Part shown: one piece after another, positions 1 to 7,173 of the stretch
Layout of the letters: each line of letters begins with the position of its first letter
How positions within the stretch are numbered: position 1 is the stretch's first letter
Assembly (NCBI GenBank): GCA_038750655.1
Contig: JBCDGZ010000204.1
Span: 1 to 10,243, forward strand
DNA: 10,243 nt
Direction of reading: 5' to 3'
From: JBCDGZ01 sp038750655
Lineage (GTDB): Bacteria; Bacteroidota; Bacteroidia; Chitinophagales; Saprospiraceae
Notes under the pieces: generated by a model
Seen by the model: the letters and a program-made list of their open reading frames with translations, nothing else
Told to the model about the DNA's origin: nothing
The model's database searches: none
Translations under genes and position numbers: made by a program

Positions 1-1290
1 ATTGGCAGCCCCAGGGTTGATGGCCGAAGCATTGATAGTAACCTCATAAAAATCATCACTCGGATCGGTGAGGGTACCATTGTCGTTGCACGTAAAATCC
101 AAGAGGTCAAAACGAATCTCACAGGCATCGGAGCAAGTGCTGGGCGCTGCGACATTGATGCTGGCGATACAACCGGGGGTGGTCAAATCTTCGAGGTCAA
201 AGTTGAGTGCCCCACCGGCGATCGGATATGGTCCGAAGGTCTGAGTAGTGCCGTAGTTGCCGCTGATTGCGCCACCGATGGCCTGCCATCCCGCTCCGGT
301 ATTTTGGCCATTAACAATGAGATCAAAGGTGAAAGTATCATCGCTGGGATCGGTATCCGTCCCATTATCATCACAAACGATATTGCTTACAATGGCGTTG
401 ATGGAACAGTCCTCATCACAGGGGTCCAAGGGGCCGATGCTTTGTTGATCATTGCAACTGGGATCGTCCACATCCTGTATCAGAATGGTAACATTATTGG
501 CATTGGCCGGAAGCGTGAACTGAGCCGTAGTGGTATACGCAAACTGTCCTTGCGAAACATTATCCACCAATACTTCGAAGCTGTTGGCAGCTCCCGGATT
601 GAGGATACTGGCTTCGAGCGTAATGGTATAGAAATCATCGCTGGGGTCGGTAATGGTGCCGTTGTTATCACAGCTAAAATCGAGGTTCTGGATTTGTATC
701 ACGCAGGCGTCAGAGCACGGAGTCAACGGTCCGATGTTTTGGCTGACCAGACATTGCGCATCCTGGTTGTCAACGGCAGTTAGGATGGGATTGCTGCCAT
801 CTGCGGGAAGGTCGAAGGTGGAGAGGGTACCGTAGGGGAAGTTGAAATTGAGTACCCCGTCGATCAAAACATTATAGGTATTATTTGCCGAACCGTTTAT
901 CGCCGAGGCATTGATGCTGATGGTATAGAAGTCGTCGGATGGATCAGCATCGGTGCCATTATCATTACACACCCAATCTAACAAATCCAGCGAGAGGGTG
1001 CAATCAGTAGAGCAGGAGTTGAGGGGGCCAACATTTTGACTAGTTGTACAACCAGCTAAGTCATCAGTAAAGGTATAATTGATGGATTGGCCTTGAGCGG
1101 GAACGCTAATAGTATGGGGGGAGCCATAGCTGAAGCTGCCCAAATTATTGCTGCCATCGCTTAGCGTAAAGCTACCGGTATTGCCCAAAGTATTATTGAC
1201 GGTAAAACTGATGGTATAAAAATCATCACTTGCATCACTCGGCGTTCCGTTATTATTACATACAAGATCAACCACGGCGCTTAACTCGAC
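1..1290 (-). repeat. Tandem array of ~98-residue units with DNGTxxDPSDD motif (at least 4.4 units)
   Basis: Units start at 1290, 1002, 705, 408 and 123 on the minus strand, with lengths of 96, 99, 99 and 95 residues; the fifth is cut by the window edge. Each begins with a hydrophobic strand and Cys, then a conserved acidic stretch of the type C(N/D)DNGTxxDPSDDFYTI, a beta-rich middle, a further Cys and a closing NIGPLxPCSDxC. The first unit is the most divergent at its start (NNNGTPSDASDD). The Asp/Asn spacing suggests bound calcium, but it is not a canonical EF-hand. I do not assign a named domain. The array is likely to continue to the left of the window. Confidence 0.88.
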
Positions 1291-4200
1291 GCCAGGATCA
1301 ATGCTGAAATTTTGAACTGCTACACAGCCGTTGGCATCTTCTACATAAGCTGTATAATTCCCCACAGCCAAACTTGTAAAGCTATTGCTAACTATCCAGT
1401 TCATACTGTCCAGACTATAAAGTATACCCGTAGCCGAATTTATTTCCACACTTCCATCGGCTGCGTCCAAACAACTTTCCGGTTCCACCATCAAGGTGAA
1501 ATCAGGCGGCAGATTCACCGATAAATTCAGCTGAACGATGGCCGTACAATTGTCCTGATTGCTAATCACAACAAATAAATCCTGCGTCGGTGTTTGGGTA
1601 TTGGTAAAAGGAGTACTGAGCGGATTACTACCGTTCTGTGCATCGCTGAGGCTGGCATAAAAAGTAAAAGCGTGATCGGGGTTGGTACTGATCAAATCTT
1701 CTGCCGCCGTCAAATCAAATTCCACAAAACCATCGTTGTCATTATCGCATTCCACCAGCTGGGCATCTAGTCCCGTAGGGTTAGCAACAATTTCCAGCTG
1801 CACCGGTGTACGAATCAAGCTAATACAACTGCTGCTGGTATTTTCTGTTTCTACATGGAACACATAAACGCCTACTCCGCTAACTGCAGGCGTAAAGCTC
1901 GTACTGCCAGCCAGCAATAAATTCCCTCCGGCAGCAGCGTCGTACCAGTTGGCTGTCTCATCTGCGCCTACACTTACCGATAAAGTCGGAATGGCTTCGC
2001 CCTCGCAGATCACCAAATCGCCGTCGCTCACCGGTGGATCAATAATCGGGCAGTCGCAGTTCGGCGGGCTGATGGAAAGGCTGGCTGTACAGGCGGCATT
2101 GCCGGGACTGATGGCTGTCAAAACCAGATTATCATCAATTGGAATATCGCTAACACTGAGCTGGCCCATACCCAAATCCGTGATGGTACCGACATTGGAG
2201 ACAAAAACAAATCCATTGCTGTTGTTGATGAGCACTTGGTAGAAGCTAGGATTGCTGGCGCATTCTATGGTCGCTACGTCAATATCGATTTCCGGAAGAA
2301 TTTCCAATGTGATGCTACTCGTTGCGGTTGGACATACCCCGGCGGAAGTCAGTCGATAATTGAAAGTATAGCTGCCCGGAGCCAGTCCTGAGAGATCAAC
2401 ATTAAAAGGGTTGAACAGACTGACACCTGTGCCACCGGGATCCTCCCATTGGCCGATTTGTATTGGATTGCCCGTGAGGTAATCGAAAAGGTTGACATCG
2501 GAGGTGGCATCGAAGCAAAGGGTGCCGCTGCCGTCGAAGCCTGCGAAAGGCGGTTCTTCGACAATGACTTGTACGGGCGTTTCGGCGGTACAGCCGGAGG
2601 CATTAGTCGCCAGGATGTAGTAAACAGTGGAGGCGAAGGGATTGACGACGGAGCCAGCAAACTGATTATTGGGGCCAGCGGGTGAGGCACTGTGGTAGGT
2701 GAAGAATGGGTTGGTGCCATTAAGATCGGTGACAAGAATATTGGCCAGATCGAAGGACTCGCCCCTACAAACTGCGACCTGAGAAGGATTCGCAATGATG
2801 TCTGGTGGGAGGGTTTGCGAAATGGTTTGGGTGTGGCTGATCGGAATATTGCTGCAGGGACTGACTAAGGTCCAGGTGTAGGTCACAGTAGTGCCTAGGT
2901 TAGTGACTACGGGAGGAACAGCTCCGGAGATTTCGCAATCGCCTATACTGAAGTTGGAATAAGGTAAATCAATCGGCGGTGGAAAGGGATCGTTGCAACT
3001 GACGGTCAAGTCGGGCGGAAGGAAGCTGAACTCAGGATCGGCCGCAGGCTCTACCGTAATCTGTTGGGTATGGCTGATGGTGCGGCTACAGTCATCGGTG
3101 AATACCCAGGTGTAGCTGATACTGCCGCCGCAGGCATCGTAGAAACCCGACTGAATGGCCGGGACGGAGCCGATGATGGCGCATTGCCCCGCCTGGTTAT
3201 TGCTGTAGTTCAGATCGGGCGGTAAGGGTGGAACATCGGTACAAGCGACGGTGGTGGGGCCAGGTAGATTGAGGAAGGCGGCCTCCGGGGCTGGATTCAC
3301 CGTTACGTTTTGTTGGTGTAGAATGGTTCTGCCACAACCGTCCACAAAGGTCCAGCTATAGAACAGCACGCCTCCGCAGGCGCTGACGGACCCCGCTACG
3401 GTAGGCGCTACAGAACCCGTAATTAGGCAGCTGCCCGTGGCATTGTTGGTATAGCTGAGATTGGGTGGATTAGAAGGAATATTATTGCACTCGACCGTGA
3501 TGTCAGCGGGTGGATTGAGGAAGCTGGCCAGCGGCGGCGGAGTGACTGAAATGGTTTGAACATGGCTGATGGTATTGCCACATTGGTCGGTAAAATTCCA
3601 AGTGTTAATGATCTGCCCACCACAAATGCCTCCATTTCCGGATACCACTGGTAGTACAGAACCGGTGATCAGGCAAGCACCGTTAGCATTATTGGTATAG
3701 GTCAAACTGGGTGGTGCCCCCGGAATATTCTCACAGCTTACATTGAGGTCGGGCGGTGGATTGAGGAATTGCGGTTGCGGAGCGGGATCAATGGTAATGG
3801 TTTGGGTATGGCTAATGGTATTGGCGCATTGATCGGTAAAGGTCCAGGTGTAGATGATCTGTCCGCCGCAAATGCTGCCCGTTCCAGATTGCGTTGGGGC
3901 AACACTTCCGGTGATCAGGCAGGCCCCGGGGCCATTGTTGGTATAACTGAGGTTGGGCGGTGCCGCAGGGATGTTGTCACAAGTCACGGTTAGGTCCGCC
4001 GGTGGGTTGAGGAATTGCGGCAGCGGAGCGGGGTCAACAGTGATGGTCTGGGTATGGCTGAGGACATTATTACAAGGATCCGTAAAATTCCAGGTGTAGA
4101 TGATTTGCCCGCCGCAAATATCGGCAGTACCGGATTGGGTAGGGGAAACCGTTCCCGTAATCAAACAGCTACCGGTTCCATTATTGGTGTAGGTCAAATC

Positions 4201-6852
4201 TGGGGCGCCCGCAGGGATATTGTCGCAGGTTACTGTGATGTCGCCTGGTGGGTTGAGGAATTGGGTTTGGGGAGCGGGCGTAATGGTGATATTTTGGGTA
4301 TGCTGAATGGTGGTACCACATTGGTCGGTAAAGGTCCAGTTGTAGCGGATGCGTCCGCCGCAAATATCGCCGCCACCGGATTGCATTGGGGAGACAGTTC
4401 CAGTGATGAGGCAGGCCCCGCTTCCATTGTTGGTGTAGGTCAAATCCGGGGCGGAAGTCGGCACCTGATCACAGCTCACCGTGATGTCCCCTGGCGGGTT
4501 AAGGAAGGTGACGGGCGGTGGAGGATCGACAGTGATGGTTTGACTATGGGTAATGGTGTTATTACATTGATCCGTAAAAGTCCAGGTATAAGTGACCTGT
4601 CCGCCGCAGACATCGGCGCTTCCCGACTCTGTTGGTACTACTGTCCCTGCCACGGCACAGCCGCCTGTTACTCCGTTGGTATAATCCAGCGTCGGTGCGC
4701 CGGTCGGCGCTTGGTCGCAGGAGACGGTTATATCGCCTGGCGGATTGACGAAAGCAGGAAGTGGAGCGGGTTCGATGGTAACCGTTTGGGTATGATTGAG
4801 GGTATTACCGCAGGGGTCCGTAAAGGTCCAGGTGTAATTGATTTGTCCACCACAGGCATCGCCAGTACCCGATTCTACTGGAACAATAGTCCCCTGCACT
4901 AGACAGGTTCCGGCCGCGTTGTTGGTATAGTCCAAGTTGGGCGCGCCCGTCGGCACCTGATCGCAGCTGACCGTAATATCTGCAGGTGGATTCACAAAGG
5001 CGGGCAGTGGAGCGGGCTCAATGGTAATGATTTGATTATGATTAATCGTATTACCGCAGGGGTCCGTAAACGTCCAGTTGTAGCGGATACGTCCACCGCA
5101 GACATCGCCCGTTCTTGTTTCGGTTGGAACAATACTTCCTTCCACCAAACAGCCTCCGACCCCGTTGTTGGTATAATTCAAACTAGGCAGACCTGTCGGT
5201 ACTTGATCACAGCTGACCGTAATGTCCGCTGGCGGATTGACAAAAGAAGGGGGAACCAGTGGTTCGATGTTAACCGTTTGACGGTGTCTAATACTGTTGT
5301 TGCACTGATCGGTATAATCCCAGGTGTAGGTGATGCGTCCTCCGCACAAATCGCCGGTACCAGATTCGGTTGGAATGATAGCGCCAGCGTCTAGACAGCC
5401 TCCAGGGCCGTTGTTGGTGTAGTCCAGCGGAGGGGCCGCTGTCGGCACTTGGTCACAGGCGACGGTGACATCCGCTGGTGGATTGACAAACATCGGCAGC
5501 GGCGCGGCGTCGACCGTAATCGTCTGGGTAATCGAACTACGGTTGTTGCATTGATCGGTGTAAGTCCAAACCCTGGACAGCGAACCGCCCGAGCAAAAGT
5601 CTGCCGATCCCGTTTCCATACCCGCTACCGTACCAGCACCATCGCAGTTGTCCGTCCAATCCAAATCCGTCATTGCTGGTACCTCATCAAAACAAGCGTA
5701 GTTTATATCTGCCGGAGGACTCGTAAAGACTGGTGCTTCTGAATCTTCGAAAGAAATATTGGTACAAACCACCTCACAGCAGCCCGTCGCACAGTTGATG
5801 CTATTGACATTTTGCCCAATTGAAGGAACGGTTCCTCCGACCGTTACATAGTTGTAGCTGCAGGCCGAAACGGTTTCGCAGTTCTGAGAGCTAAAGCTGC
5901 CCATATCCGAGGGAATGATGTCGGTAATGATGCCGGAGGCGTCGGTGATCAGGATGACTTGGGTATTATTGGAATTCATAGTGTAGCCAGAGACAGAGAT
6001 ATTAGAAGTCTCGCCGGGACAAAGGGGACTGGGGGTGGCGCTGATAGTGCCTGCTACCGCCTCATCAACCGTGATGTTTACACAGAGTGGCGGTGGCGCG
6101 GCGGAGATGGGAACGCAGGGATCATTAGAGGCATCAATACACAGTTCGAAAGTGCCGGCCGTAGGCCAGGTGATGGTATTATTGGGGTCAGTCGTCTGGG
6201 CGACCTCAACGCCATCGACAAACCAGTGGAAGGTGCCTGCTCCCAGGAGGTCTTCAACCGTATAGGTCGCCGTCTCGCCGGCGCATAGCCGAGTGTCACC
6301 AGTCACGGGCAGGGTCCAGGGGGCGATCATTTCCATCCCACAAGTCCCGACGACATCAATAGAGACATCGCAGTAGGACCCCAAACAGCCATCGACGAGA
6401 AAGTAGTAGGTATTTCCCAAAATCAAACCACTCATTGCCAAAATCTTATCTGCGGTATTGCAATCGGCGGGCGCTACGTTACAAGCGATTTGCTGAGAGA
6501 AGTTACAATCACCGTAAATAGCGATTTGGACGCCAATGGACCCATTTACTGCTGTACAGTTGCTGAAAGAAGCACGAAGCGTTAAATCCGTACACCAGGC
6601 TGTAAAGGCAAACCAGGTGGGATTATTGGGAACCGAATTGGTGCCAGAACAGAGTGGTGTGGGGCCATCCTGAGGATGCTGGAAGGAGGACATGGGAAAA
6701 AAGAAATTGTCGAGTTGATCAACAGAACAGAGTACGGGTGCGGTCGCGCAAGTACATTCAGCCTGAGTACCATCGGTACATTGAGCTTGAATACTGCACA
6801 ATCCCAGCATGATGAATGCTAGAACGAGTAGAAAAGTGCGGGCCATTTGCAT
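1..6852 (-). CDS. Giant secreted multi-repeat surface protein (HYR-like, Ig-like and SprB-like modules), 3'-truncated by window edge
   Basis: Reading the minus strand from 6852 gives 2,284 codons with no stop to position 1, so the C-terminus is missing. An in-frame TAA lies ten codons upstream of the ATG; a second in-frame ATG at 6846 is an equally good start. Residues 1-24 are a type I signal peptide (basic start, core FLLVLAFIML, cleavage near IQA-QC). Residues 25-172 form a Cys-rich domain with WFAF and TYYFLVDG motifs, like N-terminal beta domains of Bacteroidota exoproteins. Residues 185-265 are PKD-like. Twelve HYR-like units fill 376-1350. Ig-like modules follow at about 1351-1780, then a SprB-like repeat (about 1781-1854; DGSVEI, LAVGNYTAYVEDANGC) and a second tandem array (1855-2284 and onward). 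Family knowledge: SprB is the Flavobacterium gliding adhesin, exported by T9SS. Inference: a surface adhesin or coat protein with a sorting domain beyond the edge. Catalytic motifs are absent. The overall domain order is not one I recognise. Confidence 0.93.
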   Translation of the reverse strand, partial: MQMARTFLLVLAFIMLGLCSIQAQCTDGTQAECTCATAPVLCSVDQLDNFFFPMSSFQHPQDGPTPLCSGTNSVPNNPTWFAFTAWCTDLTLRASFSNCTAVNGSIGVQIAIYGDCNFSQQIACNVAPADCNTADKILAMSGLILGNTYYFLVDGCLGSYCDVSIDVVGTCGMEMIAPWTLPVTGDTRLCAGETATYTVEDLLGAGTFHWFVDGVEVAQTTDPNNTITWPTAGTFELCIDASNDPCVPISAAPPPLCVNITVDEAVAGTISATPSPLCPGETSNISVSGYTMNSNNTQVILITDASGIITDIIPSDMGSFSSQNCETVSACSYNYVTVGGTVPSIGQNVNSINCATGCCEVVCTNISFEDSEAPVFTSPPADINYACFDEVPAMTDLDWTDNCDGAGTVAGMETGSADFCSGGSLSRVWTYTDQCNNRSSITQTITVDAAPLPMFVNPPADVTVACDQVPTAAPPLDYTNNGPGGCLDAGAIIPTESGTGDLCGGRITYTWDYTDQCNNSIRHRQTVNIEPLVPPSFVNPPADITVSCDQVPTGLPSLNYTNNGVGGCLVEGSIVPTETRTGDVCGGRIRYNWTFTDPCGNTINHNQIITIEPAPLPAFVNPPADITVSCDQVPTGAPNLDYTNNAAGTCLVQGTIVPVESGTGDACGGQINYTWTFTDPCGNTLNHTQTVTIEPAPLPAFVNPPGDITVSCDQAPTGAPTLDYTNGVTGGCAVAGTVVPTESGSADVCGGQVTYTWTFTDQCNNTITHSQTITVDPPPPVTFLNPPGDITVSCDQVPTSAPDLTYTNNGSGACLITGTVSPMQSGGGDICGGRIRYNWTFTDQCGTTIQHTQNITITPAPQTQFLNPPGDITVTCDNIPAGAPDLTYTNNGTGSCLITGTVSPTQSGTADICGGQIIYTWNFTDPCNNVLSHTQTITVDPAPLPQFLNPPADLTVTCDNIPAAPPNLSYTNNGPGACLITGSVAPTQSGTGSICGGQIIYTWTFTDQCANTISHTQTITIDPAPQPQFLNPPPDLNVSCENIPGAPPSLTYTNNANGACLITGSVLPVVSGNGGICGGQIINTWNFTDQCGNTISHVQTISVTPPPLASFLNPPADITVECNNIPSNPPNLSYTNNATGSCLITGSVAPTVAGSVSACGGVLFYSWTFVDGCGRTILHQQNVTVNPAPEAAFLNLPGPTTVACTDVPPLPPDLNYSNNQAGQCAIIGSVPAIQSGFYDACGGSISYTWVFTDDCSRTISHTQQITVEPAADPEFSFLPPDLTVSCNDPFPPPIDLPYSNFSIGDCEISGAVPPVVTNLGTTVTYTWTLVSPCSNIPISHTQTISQTLPPDIIANPSQVAVCRGESFDLANILVTDLNGTNPFFTYHSASPAGPNNQFAGSVVNPFASTVYYILATNASGCTAETPVQVIVEEPPFAGFDGSGTLCFDATSDVNLFDYLTGNPIQIGQWEDPGGTGVSLFNPFNVDLSGLAPGSYTFNYRLTSAGVCPTATSSITLEILPEIDIDVATIECASNPSFYQVLINNSNGFVFVSNVGTITDLGMGQLSVSDIPIDDNLVLTAISPGNAACTASLSISPPNCDCPIIDPPVSDGDLVICEGEAIPTLSVSVGADETANWYDAAAGGNLLLAGSTSFTPAVSGVGVYVFHVETENTSSSCISLIRTPVQLEIVANPTGLDAQLVECDNDNDGFVEFDLTAAEDLISTNPDHAFTFYASLSDAQNGSNPLSTPFTNTQTPTQDLFVVISNQDNCTAIVQLNLSVNLPPDFTLMVEPESCLDAADGSVEINSATGILYSLDSMNWIVSNSFTSLAVGNYTAYVEDANGCVAVQNFSIDPGVELSAVVDLVCNNNGTPSDASDDFYTISFTVNNTLGNTGSFTLSDGSNNLGSFSYGSPHTISVPAQGQSINYTFTDDLAGCTTSQNVGPLNSCSTDCTLSLDLLDWVCNDNGTDADPSDDFYTISINASAINGSANNTYNVLIDGVLNFNFPYGTLSTFDLPADGSNPILTAVDNQDAQCLVSQNIGPLTPCSDACVIQIQNLDFSCDNNGTITDPSDDFYTITLEASILNPGAANSFEVLVDNVSQGQFAYTTTAQFTLPANANNVTILIQDVDDPSCNDQQSIGPLDPCDEDCSINAIVSNIVCDDNGTDTDPSDDTFTFDLIVNGQNTGAGWQAIGGAISGNYGTTQTFGPYPIAGGALNFDLEDLTTPGCIASINVAAPSTCSDACEIRFDLLDFTCNDNGTLTDPSDDFYEVTINASAINPGAAN
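1291..1512 (-). other. SprB-like repeat domain within the giant protein
   Basis: Residues of about 1781-1854 show the pattern of SprB repeats: a Cys followed by DAADGSVEI, then YSLDSMNW, SFTSLAVGNYTAYVEDANGC and a closing strand ending FSIDPG. The family, named after the Flavobacterium johnsoniae gliding adhesin, normally reads C..(A/G)DGSI...GG..PY.YS...F..L.AG.YTV.V.DA.GC. The PY turn is replaced here by GILYSLDS. A single copy sits between the Ig-like modules and the acidic repeat array. This is a domain call by eye, not by profile search. Confidence 0.7.
2803..5727 (-). repeat. Tandem array of twelve HYR-like four-cysteine units (246-bp period)
   Basis: Inside the giant gene, units start at 5727, 5490, 5244, 4998, 4752, 4506, 4260, 4014, 3768, 3522, 3276 and 3030. 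The ten central units (5490-3031) are each exactly 82 codons with no insertion or deletion. Each opens with F[VL]NPPxD and contains a YTNN segment, CGG and the core YTWxFTDxC, closing with HTQTITI and a Pro-rich linker. Cysteines fall at unit positions 12, 32, 49 and 63. The first unit (79 residues) keeps the more usual TDNC form of HYR-like domains. The last unit (76 residues) has lost the third Cys (LGT in place of CGG). HYR-like domains are Ig-fold adhesion or spacer modules; two disulfides per unit is inference. Units 1-4 begin FVNPP and units 5-10 begin FLNPP or FLNLP, indicating stepwise duplication. Confidence 0.93.
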
Positions 6853-6931
6853 GCAGTTTGGGGGTGTAACAGTTAATATTTACAAACGGGCCTTTATTGA
6901 CGATTGCTAAACGGTAAAATAGCACCTACCC

Positions 6932-6959
6932 CAAAGGTAGATACGGTGAATCGGTACAA
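6932..6959 (-). promoter_or_regulatory. Bacteroidota-type promoter for the giant surface-protein gene
   Basis: On the minus strand TTG (6959-6957) is followed by 17 nt and then TACCTTTG (6939-6932). This is an exact match to the Bacteroidota -33 TTG and -7 TAnnTTTG elements, with spacing within the range known for Flavobacterium and Bacteroides. Transcription would start near 6925, giving a leader of roughly 70-75 nt before the ATG at 6852. The leader has no purine-rich Shine-Dalgarno site, as is usual in this phylum. Confidence 0.65.
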
Positions 6960-7102
6960 CTATCTTTATGACGACTAACTATCTCTAGCTTTACAAAGTA
7001 CTGCTTTCCATTCACTTTTTAGGTATGAGTGCAGATTTTTGTCCTCACTTTAACAAAAAGCAGATTTATTTGAACAATGTAAGATAAGCTGCAAACAGGG
7101 GT

Positions 7103-7165
7103 ATGAAAATGAGAAACCTGATAAGTTTAGGGAATATTACTTACATTGGCCTTTTTTTGATATAA
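7103..7165 (+). other. Upstream 20-codon mini-ORF sharing its start sequence with the next gene
   Basis: ATGAAAATGAGAA at 7103 is repeated exactly at 7174, the start of the 812-residue gene. The mini-ORF reads MKMRNLISLGNITYIGLFLI and stops with TAA at 7163, 8 nt before the downstream ATG and in a different frame (offset 71). It looks like a signal-peptide-type N-terminus. It could be a translated leader peptide, the remnant of a duplicated gene start, or coincidence in an A-rich region. There is no proof of translation. Confidence 0.3.
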
Positions 7166-7173
7166 AAAGCATC

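Larger units (their letters stand above)
6853..7173. other. Divergent intergenic region (321 bp)
   Basis: This separates the two outward-facing large secreted-protein genes. It contains the minus-strand promoter (6932-6959), an 8-bp direct repeat AACTATCT at 6958-6965 and 6977-6984 that overlaps the -33 side of that promoter, and a 20-codon mini-ORF at 7103-7165. For the plus-strand gene only one-mismatch -7 candidates were found (TATCTTTA at 6961-6968 and TAAGTTTA at 7122-7129), neither with a well-spaced TTG, so its promoter is unassigned. No RNA gene or terminator was seen here. Confidence 0.6.

Noticed and set aside
304..783. 159-residue plus-strand open frame
   Set aside because: It is antisense to the DNGTxxDPSDD repeat units of the giant gene, with the ~297-bp periodicity mirrored. 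The minus-strand reading gives coherent, Cys-spaced domains.
2349..2795. 148-residue minus-strand frame
   Set aside because: It is in a different frame on the same strand as the giant gene; its translation is Ser/Pro-rich and featureless, while the main frame gives clear Ig-like modules here.
4015..4902. 295-residue plus-strand open frame
   Set aside because: It is exactly antisense to the HYR-like repeat array and repeats with the same 82-codon period. It has no signal or domain of its own; it stays open only because the array's conserved codons lack stops on the other strand.
2803..5727. CRISPR-like or satellite periodicity
   Set aside because: The 246-bp period is a codon-multiple inside an open frame, with conserved residues and variable third positions; there are no short identical repeats with unique spacers.
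6790..6852. Lipoprotein signal on the giant protein (LGLC at residues 16-19)
   Set aside because: Leu at -1 does not fit a lipobox, and a good signal peptidase I site (IQA-QC) lies just downstream.
7122..7129. TAAGTTTA as -7 promoter box for the T9SS gene
   Set aside because: It has one mismatch to TAnnTTTG, lies inside the mini-ORF and has no TTG at suitable spacing; not strong enough to annotate.
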